From Tetracladium setigerum (lineage: Eukaryota; Ascomycota; Leotiomycetes; Helotiales): 64,000 nucleotides of DNA. Position numbers and translations under genes: made by a program. Location: the NCBI GenBank assembly GCA_031472005.1, contig PZJY01000013.1, forward strand, positions 1,302,001 to 1,366,000, read 5' to 3'. The notes below the pieces were generated by a model. It worked only from the letters and a program-made list of their open reading frames with translations. It did not search any database and was not told the origin of the DNA. Shown here in pieces: positions 36,173 to 48,738 of this stretch; position 1 is the first letter of the stretch, and every line of letters begins with the position of its first letter.

Positions 36173-37925
36173 ATGGCATCCACCAGCAAACACGACGATG
36201 TCGAGAGACAAAACCTTCTCCCGCCTGCTGTCAAAACTTCGTCCCAAATGAGTGTCAATTTGGCTTCTCAGCCAAAGTTTAACAGATCGTCAGCGAGGAT
36301 CAGGATCACTGATTTGCCGCATGGTACGTCGTTGTGTCTTCTCCGCTAGTCAATTTCAAACATTAGCAAGTCCGATAAACATCAGTTTTTATTTAGATGC
36401 TTGCTAGGAGAGACGAGGTACCGAGATCATATGAGAAAATAGTCTTTATTGGTTTTCTAGACTGTTGGTTTTCTAAACTGCTCATGGATTTTCCCCACTT
36501 GCTCACAGCGAGAGTTCAGCGCGCACGGCTTATTTTCATGATATGTAAAAGCCCAAGAGCCGAAGGCATGTCCGAATTCACGGGAATAATTTGGTCATTG
36601 AGATGACGGATTACTTTCTCTTGTTTGAATTCCCCAGCTTTGCATACTAACCTGATGATCAGAAATTTTGGCCCAGATTGGAGAACTTGTCAAGGGCGGA
36701 TGGCAGGTTGAATCCTCCATCCCGAACCTTCGATTAACATGCTGGGCACTCTACCACGCTGTCTCTCACCACCTACTCGGATCCGTTACAGTTCAACTGA
36801 CCCCCTCATCCCTTTCACGCCTGGTGGAAATATCTCAGCACCCAGAAATCAGCCGAGGGGTGCGGAGCATTTCCATTGATCTCCTTTCTCACAGCGATCT
36901 GCTGGCAAGCAGCTTGCAGAGTTTCATTGACTATACCAAAAATCGTCTCTCCGATATAATTACGCAGCTAGAGCAGAATGAGGAGCAGGATCATAATCCT
37001 TACAATGTATCAATCATCAAAAATCTCATTACAAAGCGGACCTTGTGGAACTCCTGGTTGACTAGCGCAGAGGGGATGAGGGGGATCCTGCGGCATTTCT
37101 AAGGCAAACGCATAATTCATATCGGAAGCTTTGCGTTGAGCAGGCGACTGTCTTGGAAAGAGATAAGTTCGTCGAGACCGTCGCCGCTGCCATTGCTAGA
37201 ATGCCGTTGGTGAAAGGTCTCTTTTTCAGGGAGGATGAATCCAATCGTGGCAATTGGCCGCCGGACTGGCTTGGAGTTTCGGGAGACGAGGAGGAGGCAT
37301 TGATTCGATTTTCGCTGTTGCCAGTTTCATGGAAGACAGCAGCTGATTTCAAATTAGGAATCCCACCGACAATCCAGATTACACTCAGATTGCTGGGGCC
37401 ATTTTCAGGGCCGGAAGCTCATCTCTACGTCACCTCAATGTTGTGTTAGCCAGACCAGAGGATTTCTTATCCTTAGAAGCCCCTGGTGGGCGGGAACTTC
37501 AAGATCTCACGAATGCAGTCGCCAATCTAAAAAGCTTCTCCATTTGGCCCATCAACGACAGTTTCGTTTACCGCTATCGTCAAGAGCCGGAAGATATAGA
37601 CATGAAAAATTCATTTCTTTCCGCTATTCTAAATACCAACAGCCTTGAACGTCTAAGCATCGATCTTGATGAGCAGCGGGAAGAATCAGAAGAACGGATT
37701 CCTCGGTTGATTTCATTCACGGCAATGGTTAGGCCGCGACCATGGAAAAGACTATCAAATCTCAGCATGGCTGCGATTCCTCTCCACCTCATCGAATTGC
37801 AGCAGCTTTTCGAGTTTTTGCCGCCGATCATGGACAGCATTTACTGGGAATCTATTCGGCTGCTAAGCGGAACCTGGGCTGAAGTGCTTGATTGTAAGCA
37901 GTTCAGTAGCAGAAACATCCTTTAA
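36173..37925 (+). CDS. F-box-like domain protein
   Basis: The predicted product is about 471 aa. A long intron (36324-36662, 339 nt) splits the F-box, which reads RITDLPHEILAQIGELV and continues into IPNLRLTCWALYHAV. The rest resembles the fungal F-box proteins whose C-terminal region is leucine-rich (FDxLLFxxL-type helices, SLRHLNVVLAR, LERLSIDLD). Such proteins recruit substrates to SCF ubiquitin ligases. One-base gaps in GGGG at 37072-37075 and GGG at 37408-37410 split the frame into three; adding both restores one frame. The 3' end is uncertain: a GTAAGC donor at about 37893 could give a slightly different tail ending at 37973. The 339-nt intron is unusually long for this window and may hide a further exon. 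Confidence 0.65.
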
Positions 37926-37973
37926 CCCAATTTTGCTCCCATTGAACCATATTTGGATTCAGGCGCTCCATGA

Positions 37974-38659
37974 ACTTCCAAATTTTCCAAGTTCTAACTT
38001 CTTTGTTCTGTATAGTACTCCGAGCACGAACTCCTGACCGTGTATCGATCGTTATGAGCAATAATGAGCTAGATGCTACCGGAACAGGTGAGCCCGGCAT
38101 CTTTAGTACTATTGTTGGGGGGATAGTGAAGAACTCTATAGTGCTGTTGATTATGTCTCCAGCGACTTCGGATTGAACAAAGCACAGGCATATATCATGG
38201 GGAAGTTGGACCAAAATCCCTTAAGAAGAAGAAACCGAATTGCCGAGGAGCATATGGGAGAACAGTCCAGTGGATTGATTTGAGGGTTTATTGTAAATAA
38301 TTAAGTGTTTGTAAACAGACCCAAGCGCTCTCTTTCTGAAGTTATAGTATATGAGCAAGAGTCATTGGTTCTGTACCCCAATACAAATTCTAGTACAGAA
38401 ATAAACGATATTCTGCCTTTGACGTTCGATTTCTTCTTCGATGTACCGGTCAGAAATATCATGGATTGCAGCGCATTTCTTGAGCCGAGCCTTATCAGTG
38501 CCTATAAGCCATGAGAACCTCCCCGTCATGTAATTCTTCTGCATTCCTCGCAGAGCATCATCAAATGCCTCTGAGAATTTGGAAGCTCTAATAGATCTAG
38601 AAATAGCTAGCTCCGTTATACAAGGCGCATCACAAAGTCCACAGCTATGGCGGTCAATT
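37974..38659. other. Intergenic between convergent genes
   Basis: A 3' flanking region. A reverse open frame (38362-38775) overlaps the end of the HET gene in another frame and has a Cys-rich stretch, but there is no independent support for it. Confidence 0.35.
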
Positions 38660-40378
38660 CTACACAATTGTAATAGTAACTCTTCCCGTGCTTGACCATA
38701 AATTATTCCAGACTTCAGACGAAGTGAGACTGCATAACCCAATACGTCTGAACTCCTTTCTCTTGGTATCAACACCCTGGATCAAGAGCCCATTGACAGA
38801 TGTCAAAGGCAGACAACAAATTTCGGCGTAGCGGAAGCTAGAAGTAGAAAGTTTTGGAATAATTCGAGAGTTCATTTGACGAGTAATCGTATGTGCAGCT
38901 GCCGAGCCATCAAGAAACCCAAGTCCTAAGTCCTGACCAAGGCAATCTGTAACTTGGAAGCTATCTGAGGCTTTGGAAGCCGCGTCGTCTAGATCTTCAT
39001 CAGGTTGAACACTGACTTCTCTATTGTGTGGGGTCAAGCGGACGACCATCAATATCCCTTCTACAACCAGCCTCCCCTCCAACTTCTGCGCAACCAGACT
39101 TGAGTTTGAAGCCATTTCCATCGAAGTCACAGAAGCAAGCGTCTGACGATCCGGGTGTTCTTCCCTCATCCCCTGAGGACTAACAAACTCAACAGGGCCA
39201 TCAACAGCAGCCCAAGACCAGCTCGGAGCACGATGCGGTCCCGGCCTTTCTTTCCTCAAACCCGAAGAACAAACATGTCTCCAAAGCAACCCATTCAAAA
39301 TATCCTCACGCCACAGCCCAGCAAAATGATGTTGACCTGTCCGTTCAGCATACAACCTCGCAATGCCAGCCAAAGCAGGAAGTCGATCACTCGCAAAGGT
39401 GAGTTGTCTCGACGTATAATCCTCCACAATAGCATACCATTCCTCCGGAAGCGGAGCTTTCGATAGCCTCTCCGCATACTTCGAACTAAATGGTAAGCCT
39501 GCCCCGTATTGGTCTGTAAAATACAATTTACTATCCTCGAAGTCGTGTTCGTGATCACATTCCCATACCATCTGACTAGTACAGAACGCAACTACCCGTG
39601 GTGATAGAATACGTTCTTGTAACGCCCAAGCTCGTCGATTCAGTGGTTCCTCCACAATATGTGGTCTAGATCCAACAGGACGAAATTCTCTTCCTTTTTT
39701 GGGAATAATACCCTCATTCGCATGTGAAGAGGACGATGCGCAAACGGTAACCAAAGCTCCTCCATAGATCCTATTCATGTTGGCAGATTCCCTAGCCCAG
39801 TCTTCTTCCGCTTCTTTACCCTTTCCCTGAAGAATACATAAAGAATCGACCCAGAGGTATCGTAAGCCAAGTAATCTCGTAAACCAGACCGCGTCTCGGA
39901 TTGTCTGAGGTAAAGCTATCATAGGGATAATATCCTCCCTTTGCTTTAGGGTAGAATGTGTAGTCGTTAAGAAAGACTCTTTCCCCCAGCAATAACTCAA
40001 CGCAACATACAACGGATTTTCCTCATGCTGAGACTCAAGCTGAGGACTCATTTTTTGAAAATAATCGAGTTTGGATTTTCTACTCTTCGAATCATCTTGA
40101 CGAGACGTAGCCCATATTCTCAGATCCTGCATTCCATCCGGTGGTCCGACATCTAATAGTCTTGAAGGCAAAAAGGCCTCTCTTTCGCGACTTTGACTTT
40201 GGCATTCAGGGTGATTGGCCATACAGTTATTGATCCAGAACTGTACTTTATTGATCAGTTCCTCTAGCTGAGTTCCACCTATTCCCGCATCCATAGAATT
40301 CCTCCGCGGGCGGGATCCATTCTCTTGCCTATGGAGGCTTAGTGCAAATGCATCTTTGACGGCTTGGCTAGTTGACAT
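38660..40378 (-). CDS. HET (heterokaryon incompatibility) domain protein
   Basis: The predicted product is 572 aa, intronless and intact. The HET core appears in order: YVALSYCWG, LPQTIRDAVWFTRLLGLRYLWVDSLCI, MNRIYGGALVTVCA and RRAWALQERILSPRVV. Further down, TFASDRLPALAGIA, GLWREDILNGLLWR and APSWSWAAVDG are the usual C-terminal blocks. I chose the ATG at 40378 over the in-frame upstream start at 40459, whose extension looks like untranslated leader. HET proteins take part in allorecognition and cell death after fusion of unlike hyphae. No NACHT, NWD or repeat partner domain is fused, so this is the common stand-alone form. Confidence 0.88.
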   Translation of the reverse strand: MSTSQAVKDAFALSLHRQENGSRPRRNSMDAGIGGTQLEELINKVQFWINNCMANHPECQSQSREREAFLPSRLLDVGPPDGMQDLRIWATSRQDDSKSRKSKLDYFQKMSPQLESQHEENPLYVALSYCWGKESFLTTTHSTLKQREDIIPMIALPQTIRDAVWFTRLLGLRYLWVDSLCILQGKGKEAEEDWARESANMNRIYGGALVTVCASSSSHANEGIIPKKGREFRPVGSRPHIVEEPLNRRAWALQERILSPRVVAFCTSQMVWECDHEHDFEDSKLYFTDQYGAGLPFSSKYAERLSKAPLPEEWYAIVEDYTSRQLTFASDRLPALAGIARLYAERTGQHHFAGLWREDILNGLLWRHVCSSGLRKERPGPHRAPSWSWAAVDGPVEFVSPQGMREEHPDRQTLASVTSMEMASNSSLVAQKLEGRLVVEGILMVVRLTPHNREVSVQPDEDLDDAASKASDSFQVTDCLGQDLGLGFLDGSAAAHTITRQMNSRIIPKLSTSSFRYAEICCLPLTSVNGLLIQGVDTKRKEFRRIGLCSLTSSEVWNNLWSSTGRVTITIV

Positions 40379-41724
40379 CTTCTGATCTCGAACTGACAGA
40401 CAAGCTGCCTTCACGATAAGAAGAATTGAAAACAAAGGATTTGGCGATGGTTGGATCAAAGGTTTGTGTTATGGCATGTGGCAGTATTTATTTAATGTAT
40501 AGCACAGCCCCAATGCCTACAGGTGTCAGCTGGAAGCCCCAAGGCGGCTATTGAACGGCTCAACCAATCACTGAGAACTTACCAAGCGCTCGCTAAATCG
40601 CGTTTCAAATAGTTAGGCACAAATCCTTTGTTGGCTGCAATTGTCTTAGCCGTATCCTGGGATTCAATGTGCAGTACAACCAACAAGTGACTCGGAATAG
40701 ACTCCACCAATAACAATTAACTAAAAGCTTAGCCACACGCAATTTGCCTTCTACTTTACTAAGTGAATCCCATTAGATAGGTGGCCTTACATAGTAGAGC
40801 ATCTTTCAGGGGGGTCACACATACGATAATAGAAACCTTATTGATCGTAACGGTGTTGTTTCCCTTTCACATGAATTGTACTATTGAGAATTATTCTTAA
40901 GTGTAACCAACAGGTACCAACCGGGGACACCTTGACTCATAAGCTTGCTAGAGAATTATATGGAATCAGCCACTCACGTATCAATCCACTGATCAAATAG
41001 CCATCCGTGATTCACGGAGCGAGTGGTCACCTCATCAAGCTGGATGTCAGTTATTTATCCAGACCTAGAGGCTAGAGATCCGAGATAATTCGCGGCAGAC
41101 ATGAAGGACACGGAAAATATAAGCAATGCAATACCGATCTTGAAGGATTTCTTCTTTGTGTTCCGATATGAGCAATATTCTTGCAGTCCTGACTCAGCCC
41201 ACGGCTTACAAAACTTGCCAATATAAAAATAGAAGAAAGTCTTCACCTTGGCATTCTGGCTTTTCAGGTAACATTACCGGTGGAGGGATGCAGCAATTTT
41301 GTCCAATTTGTGTTCTCGAGTTATAGCGCTGTCCACTTACTAAGAAAGCTGCGAAGGAAGAAGTTCAAGACGGCTGAATGATTTACTGCACAGATAAGAG
41401 GTAGGTCAACAAAGGAAGTTTGGTTGTTTCACGTCATAACATAGCTTTCCTACTTATTTGTATCGCTCAAATTTCGATGTTTTTAAACTGTCAGTTTGTT
41501 TTACTTTCTTTTTTTTCTTGTTTCTTATTTCTTTGAGAGAGCGAGAACCCTTAAACTTTTCAGAGTATACTAATGAGACAGAAAGAACAGAGCCAGGTCA
41601 CCTGACTAGAAATGAGGTGCCCACCTCAGTCTTTGCATGACGAATGAAGCTCCTATTTCTTCCTTCGATACTATAGATCCAGGTTCACGTTGCTGATTTG
41701 TCATTCGGGTGTAGCCTCCAAATT
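40379..41724. other. Intergenic
   Basis: About 1.35 kb containing the HET promoter and the 3' flank of the GH3 gene. Sequence is AT-rich with no coding signal. Confidence 0.4.
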
Positions 41725-44582
41725 CTAATTCAAACTTCCCTTGAGGGGCAGATTCCTTGAGCTGGCACCCACATACACCGTTTTTGGATACTTGCTGATG
41801 ACCCAATTCTGCGACACAGTGTCCCAGTTAGAGATATCTCGTCTTGTGATCTTGTACGTAAACGTGCCAACTTCGTTTGGATCGAGAATGAGTTCGGTGA
41901 AGCCGCGGAGAACGACCTTGGGATCGTCTGGGCCACCGAGATTAACGTACTGTCAAAGTTGTTAGTCAAAGTATCATTAAGCATGAATAGATTCTGTGGA
42001 ACTTGCCAGTTGAGGAACTTCAGTTCCTTTAACATCGCCAACATTCTTCACGTCTGCAGACACGGTATACATTACATCCCACAACTGTCTATTTCCTCCG
42101 CCGGATCCACCAGCAGGCAGCTTTGGCTGAGATGAAGAATCCTTAGCTCCTGCTGGCCAGTTCTCGGTGTTATTATAAGGAACAGGTGCCTCGAGGTATG
42201 GATATATATAGAACGGCACGGCGTGGAATCCCTCTGGGAATTCAGCATTTTCAGGGTCCATGTCAATCGTGCCAAATGTAGGGGCAGCTTTCGTCCTCCC
42301 TGTGGTAGGCTCATAGGGACCTGGATCGTTCTTCTGGATTCGAAGATTTGAGTATCCGTATGTTGTGTAGGATAGTCCGTAGCCGAATTCAAATGATGGT
42401 TCGATGTTCTCCCTGTCAAAATGGCGGTAGTCAATGAACACACCTTCTCTGAAATTTTGTTCTGGGTTTGTAGCGTCGCTGTTGTAGATGATTTCGGTGC
42501 CCCAATCCTCTGGTTGCTTGCCCCAGGTAAACACATTCTTGGCTTGAGGGTTGACCTTGCCATAGAGTACATCCGTGATTGCGTTTCCAGATTCCTGGCC
42601 GGGGAGACCTGCCCATAAAAGAGCGGTGATATTCGGATGGTTTTTCATGTACTCAACAATAACTGCACCGACAGTATGCAGTACGACGACAGTGTTTGGG
42701 TGGATCGATGCAACATGTTTGATGACGGCATCCCCGTTCTGCCAGAGTGTGAGGTTGTTCCTGTCGCCAGCATTGCCATCAACAGTGATATATGCTTCTC
42801 CGCTATCGGCGTTGGCGAAGACGATGGCAACATCAGTTCCTTGGACAGCTTTGGTAATTGCATCGAAATCGTAGTTATTGCTGACATTGGCATACTTCGA
42901 TCCATCCTTGGCAGCTTGCTCTTTTAGGGCAGTGTTGGGAGCAATTAAGTAAGGAAAGTTAGCTGTTCCTGAGCCCCATCCCATAGCCAAAGTGCCCACA
43001 TTACAACCTCTGTCGCTGCAAGCGTTTGGACCAGCTGGATTGTCATGGGCATCCTCTCCAATAACAGCAATCGACTTCGGCTTGCGTAATGGAAGTGTCT
43101 TCTTGACGTTCTTCAGAAGAACCGTGGACTTAGCGCCCATCTCACGGATCGCTCTCTTATGGTCGCCCTGGACATTGATGTGTTGGTTGATTTGACCATA
43201 TCCTTCTCGGGCCATTGGATGCTGGTACCCAAAGGTTGATGAATTCCATGAATTAAAGTTCGTGGGCACTCTGACTTGATCTCTGCCAACTGGAGAAGGG
43301 TATTAGTAATGCATATCAAGGTTGAGGACTGGCTATATACCTTTGTAGAATGCAGACATGATTCTGACGACCATATCATCCAATCTCCACTGTGGAATAG
43401 TGCCATTTAGTACGCTGGCTGTAAGATTTGAGCCCCAATAGGTGTTATCTGAAGAGAGGCCTTGGTCTCCAGCCATAGTCATATCTAAACCCGCTAGGGC
43501 GGATGCAGCACCAGTGTGTTGTCCCCACCAATCACTGACGATGAAGCCCTGGAAATCCAGTTCATTTTTGAGCAGATAATTTTGAGTCCAGGAGTTTTGG
43601 GCACTGTAGGAGTTGTTGACCAGGTTATAGGAACTTTTGAAGTCAATTAACAGTCCAATGTGCATTAAGAGTCACTTACGCCATAACAGACCCAACACCC
43701 GCACGAACTGCATCTGCGAATGGCCTAGAAGCTCTTTATTAGCAGGAACTCAGCTTCTTGACTGACTAGACTTACCATAGGTAAAGCTCATGCATGGTCT
43801 TGTCATCAACATTTGCATGTATAAAGTCCCTGTAGTGCTCTTGCTCATTCATCACGTAATGCTTAGCACAAGCAACCACGCCCGAGTCTTGTAGTCCCTT
43901 GATGGTTTCGGTCATCCCAACGCCAGTCAAAACTGGATCAACGCTAAAACCTGCCATCAAGTCAATACATGATTGGATTTTATGTTCCGTTTGTAAACTT
44001 GCCTTCCCAATTTCTCCCGCCTTTAGCATGTCGTCCAATTGGACCAGCAACAGGACCCAACACAACATCAACACCTTTGTCACGGTGCTCGGCTCCCTAC
44101 AGAGAATTAGACGAAAGGTTTGCGGCCATGGGAAGCAGTCTTGCCATTTGCTGTCCTCGTGTCTTCATCATCCGGGTACTCCATGTCGCGGCTGCGTTCA
44201 TGCCGGAGGGGAAGGCAGAAACTAGATCGGCTGTGATGGTGGTCAGCGTATGATCTGGGAGAGGGGATTCAACGGACTTACCGAAACGAATTCCCAAAGG
44301 AGAGTCCTGAAGACAAAGTCCGGGGAAGTTGAGGCGAGGAATGGAGCCCGTGTTACCAACACAAGATTCGCCCATCCATCCCACGCCTGTAGTAAGGTTG
44401 ACCTTCTCGAGTAGAGTAAGGCCACTCACAAACTGCTTGGCTTTGGCATAGGCATCATCCCAACCTTGACCTCCGCGCATCCACGGGGAGGGATAGCTCG
44501 GAGGAGAGATGTCGTTGTCGTTTTGGCCATTGGCAAAGCTTGCCAGCGCCGCCACAAGTGCGATTGAAGGGTACCAGATCAT
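41725..44582 (-). CDS. Secreted GH3 beta-glucosidase
   Basis: The predicted product is 833 aa in eight exons (2502 coding nt, no frame breaks). A signal peptide covers about residues 1-19, ending at SFANG-Q. Substrate-binding motifs are YPSPWMRGGQGW, GWMGESCVGNTGSIPRL and CLQDSPLGIRF. GPVAGPIGRHAKGGRNWEGFS and CAKHYVMNEQEHYR follow, and the catalytic nucleophile is the Asp in GFIVSDWWGQH. The second domain has GCNVGTLAMGWGSG, and a fibronectin-III-like C-terminal domain carries VPQLYVNLGGPDDPKVVLRGF. It hydrolyses cellobiose and other beta-glucosides outside the cell. Three of seven introns (44097-44144, 43951-44002, 41950-42006) begin with GC instead of GT, each at a position fixed by conserved protein sequence. 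Confidence 0.92.
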
Positions 44583-44895
44583 GATCTTGCCTTGGCAACC
44601 AAATGAGAGGAAGGATGGAGTTGATTGGGGAAAGAAAGAAAGAAAGAGCTGTTGCGCAACGAAGGACGCTGTCTGTCGCGGGAGCCCCGTCGATCCTATA
44701 TAGTAGCTGTTGACGTAAAAGAAAAGGAAGAGGATGGGGATCTTGCAATCAAAGTTTGTCTAGGAGCACAAGCACGAGCACGAGCTCTACTCTCGACATA
44801 CTGTGCAACTCGCAAGGTGGGGAGATCGGAGGAGAGAAGAGCACAAGGCAATCTCTTTTGGTTTTTTGCTGCATCCGACCCGACGCGACCCAAGG

Positions 44896-44916
44896 GCAGG
44901 CAGGCAGGCAGGCAGG
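44896..44916. repeat. GGCA tetranucleotide microsatellite
   Basis: Five consecutive GGCA units in the upstream region of the GH3 gene. Confidence 0.7.
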
Positions 44917-44978
44917 AGGATCTCGACGAAGTGCTTCCTTCCTCCAGCACGATTCCGATTTCGATTTTGATTCCATGC

Positions 44979-45026
44979 TGTCGATGTAGCTGTCGTTGTA
45001 GCTGTCGTTGTAGCTGTCGTTGTAGC
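44979..45026. repeat. 12-bp minisatellite, four units
   Basis: The unit TGTCGTTGTAGC occurs four times head to tail; the first unit has one A-for-T change (TGTCGATGTAGC). It lies about 400 bp upstream of the GH3 start codon. Confidence 0.85.
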
Positions 45027-46664
45027 GGTTGCTGTATTTCGTAACTCTTTGCTCTCTGGCTGCATGGTGTTCGGACGAAATGATTGACGGAAATAATAGA
45101 TGAAAGAATGTTTGGTGTCCACGTTTCCTCGAACTGATGTCACCGAGCGTTGAGACTACCAGGGTCCTTGCAGAAGCGCAGATCTGGGGTAGGGCGGGGG
45201 ATAGTCAGGGGGAAGGGATTGGGGAGGGAGAACTTGAGAAGTGCCGTCCCCCTCACGCCCGCCAAGGTAGAAAGAAGGACCGAATATCAAGAGGAAAAAA
45301 GACTTCTTGCAGAGTCTTGCAGAGGAAAAGGCCCGATGTTGGCATGATGATGGATTGATATTTAAATTAACCTGTCTCGGCAGTTTTGTTTGATCGGACT
45401 ATTCTCTCCAATGTCAATTACATCTTGGCACACATCTTGGCACATATCAAGTAAGTTTTCACCTGACGGGATATAGTGACCGAGGTGCTGCTAGGCAACT
45501 TAGAAACAGTAAACGCTAATTAAAATAGAAGATTGCTCCCAATTATTATTGTTCTACCATGACAAACATGAGTAGATGAAGAATTGAAAGAAATTGCGAG
45601 GAGATATGTCACGTGACTAGACACTGTCCAGCAGCAGAGCAGCAATGGCCTCAAGATCGGAAGGCGGTTGCATCTTTCTGTATCCCTTATTGCGCAACCA
45701 ATTCACCACAAAGATTGAACATGCTATGTAGAGTACCTTAATCTGTTTAGTAAAACCTACCTAAGATTACCTAGGTGTTAAATGAAGATTGTAATTTTGA
45801 ATACAGTACTAACAACCCACCCCGCTCCTTGGCTCCCGCAACTTCCGGAAGCCTGACCTATCTAGGGACTGGATGGAGTGAGATTCCTAGAGTGGGGATT
45901 CATGGCGGACTCCTCCTCCGCGTGCTCCTCCTCCGTACCTACTCGCATTGAGGTACTTGAAATCAATGCTTTTCTGTTGCTTGGTGGTGATAATCTCCCA
46001 AGTCAATCAAGCAACAATGGTTTGATGTTGTTGGTTTCTTGGGGTGCCTCAACGCCTCATTCAGCCATAGGCGCATGGGCGGCAATCGATCCAATGGGAA
46101 TCGGAGCATTCCCTTCCCCGAAATGTCCCATCGGCGGCGCCACTTCTCCTCCCTCGTATTAATTAAACTTCCAACGCTTATTAGGTACGGAGGTACCTAC
46201 CTAGATACCTACTCCGTATTAATATTTCAATCGTGTCACTCGCTATCTTTGTCATCCTCGTGTTGGCTCAGCAAGTTAGAGACATTATATTTTCTCGGAA
46301 ACAGCAAAGGTCTCTCGGCCCCGCTTCCTGTCATATCAGTGTTTGAATCTGTCAGCAGTCGGGCTGTTACAGTTCACTAGACCTGGAAACCCTATGTCTG
46401 GCCATTCTCGCAAGAGGTATCTTGGATGGTTTGTTGAGCGCGGTAGTGAATGTGGAAGCCGGGCCCTCTTGCTTCTCTCCTTCACGAATCGGCCATAGAA
46501 GTGCAGTACCTTTGCGTTCCTCGCCCTCCTCCTAAACCAAGTCCTCGTCTCTGTATTGTCTTTGTCTTCACAGCATTTGCCAATAAACAGACACTTCTCG
46601 ACTCTACTTACTGGTTTCTTCAAATTCGTCTGTTCCAGTAGTTGGTGGCGGCTGCTCCTTTACC

Positions 46665-48738
46665 ATGCGAACATTAGTTGTGCTGGTGCTTCTAGCTCGT
46701 CTAGTAAGCTCACAGCTGTTCACTGGATATCCGATCAATCATTCCTATGATGATATGAGCCAGGCTTGCAAGTCAGCCTTGAACACCCTAGTGTCTTGCT
46801 CGCCTCTTCTGCCTACTGTTGCTAAAAAGTATGTACAAACACACAGACTTGAACAAGGCAATGCTGATATATATATTAAAAAAACAGGTTGCCCCGTCTA
46901 AGACAGGAAGACCTCGATATCATGTGCGTCAGTACTTGCTTAACTTCACTTCAAACTGTCAGACAGAAGATAGCATCCAGTTGTACAAGAAATGATATCA
47001 TGCCTATTCGGGGTACTCCATACGCAGGTTGGCGATTTACTACTCTGCTTCTTTTACTTTCGAATACCTCACTCTGACACGTCAATTCCAGCTACATACA
47101 TGATTGATTATTTTATCTATGCAAGATCAATCATGTGCCGTCATGATTCGTATGTATACAGTCCCGGTCCATGATGTCCTCAAATGCTAATCTAAAGCTG
47201 CTTTTCTGCAAAATAGAGCCACTCAGAGGTTTTGTGATGTATTGTTTACTGATTGGATGAATACTCGTACCCCGGCCTCAGTAAGAATTTGCTCGGATTG
47301 TTCACTCGGAAATGCAAAAATGCAACTGGACTCACCATTCGGATACGATCCACAATTTGCCTCCCAACATGCTTCACAAACAGCTGATGCTCAAAAACTA
47401 CCGGGTATGCATTCACGTCCCCGGCGCCATATCCAGTCCTTGGCACGAGCACGCCCACGATCAATTCAGGATGTATCACTCTATATACTATCAAAACAGG
47501 AGACACGTGCAATAGTATAGCTGTAGCAAAAAATGTGAGCTCGTACTCTGTGTACGGACCAAGTGGCATCAAAGACTGCTCAGCACCCCCGGTAGGTAAA
47601 AAGATATGCCTGCTTGGCCAATGTAAGCAATATCAAGTCAAAGCAGGCGATACTTGCGATGCAATCATAGCCGCGAATTCTATGAAGCTAGATCCTCAGG
47701 TGTTCGTTGCTTGGAATCCCGATATCAATCCCTTATGCGGAAATCTTGGCAATCTGGTTGGACAACAAATTTGCTTGAGGTACGTCAACTGCCAGTTCCA
47801 CTAGCTTATATTCTTGTTGTTCATTAATTGAGTTATTTTTGTGGTCTTTTATGACGATCATTACTGACCTTTTTCTGTCATCCCGCTGGTTTGATTCTGC
47901 CAGAATTCAGTAACGACTATTCAACGCCCACGGCTACTGCTTGGCCAGCAGTCATGCCAGTCATCGAGGAACAGCTGCCGATCGCTCCAGGCACTATTTC
48001 AGGATGCAAAAGCTATATCAACGCTCGAGTAATCAATCGCATCGAGGATGCGTACTACTCTTCGCAAAATTCCTTTTCAAACAAAATAGTCAACGATTGC
48101 TCGTACGTCACCTCGCTACACGGGATTGCCATGTACGATATGCTGGCATGGAATCCTTCATTGGGTACAGGTGTAGGGGTCTGTAAGCTTGCTATCGGGT
48201 ACAGCTATTGTATTGACCATCCCAACAAAGGTATGCTTTCTCCTTTTAGCCAGAAAATATTTTTTGTGGCATTTTAAAACACTAACTTTCTTTTCGAGGC
48301 CTCGCCCCCATCGCGACTATTTGCGAGAAAGTCTCACAGTCAATGATTCCCTCTGGAACCCCCTCTACGTGCACATGTTTCAAGACCTACGGCGGACACG
48401 AAAGTGGTTGGTTGTCTTGTTCTACAATCCAGGGTGCGTATGACATCACTGAGGCCCAGTTGAAAACATGGAATCCCTGGGCGAATATCAATGGGGCATG
48501 CAATTTGTTTACAAGTCTTGCTGTCACGGCACGCAGAGCCATCTGCATTCGGGGACCAGGGTTTGTGAGTTCATCTTCGAGCACCACCACCTCAATCATA
48601 GGTTCGAGCACAACAACATCAAGTACTTGCGTCAGCACGAGTTCAAGTCGGTCTCAGGTGGTGTCAAGTGTTTCGGGCTCCTCTCCAAGCACCACCACAA
48701 AAGCATTAAGCTCAACGACAGCTGCACCAACAATATAA
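46665..48738 (+). CDS. Secreted multi-LysM protein
   Basis: The predicted product is 561 aa in six exons (introns 46829-46887, 47028-47091, 47150-47216, 47780-47910, 48231-48298). A signal peptide of about 19 residues is followed by the Cys-rich N-terminal domain common in fungal LysM proteins (CSPLLPTVA, CVSTCLTSL, SDCSLGNAKMQLDSPFGYD). LysM repeats follow, for example YTIKTGDTCNSIAVAKNVSSY and YQVKAGDTCDAIIAANSM with AWNPDI and QQICL, then more diverged copies. The C-terminus is a Ser/Thr-rich stretch. LysM domains bind chitin; secreted forms protect hyphae or mask chitin from plants. One missing A in the run at 47393-47397 breaks the frame; adding it gives 1686 coding nt. The same reading frame stays Ser/Thr-rich for 20 codons past the stop. 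Confidence 0.8.

Larger units (their letters stand above)
44583..46664. other. Intergenic with simple repeats
   Basis: Promoter side of the GH3 gene (a TATATAG at about 44697 on the minus strand could be its TATA box) and of the LysM gene. It contains a GGCA run, a 12-bp minisatellite, and TACGGAG/ACCTACC-type motifs at 45925-46220. No gene is supported. Confidence 0.4.

Noticed and set aside
44979..45026. Tandem 12-bp units as a CRISPR array
   Set aside because: Units are directly adjacent with no spacers, in a eukaryotic genome; this is a minisatellite.
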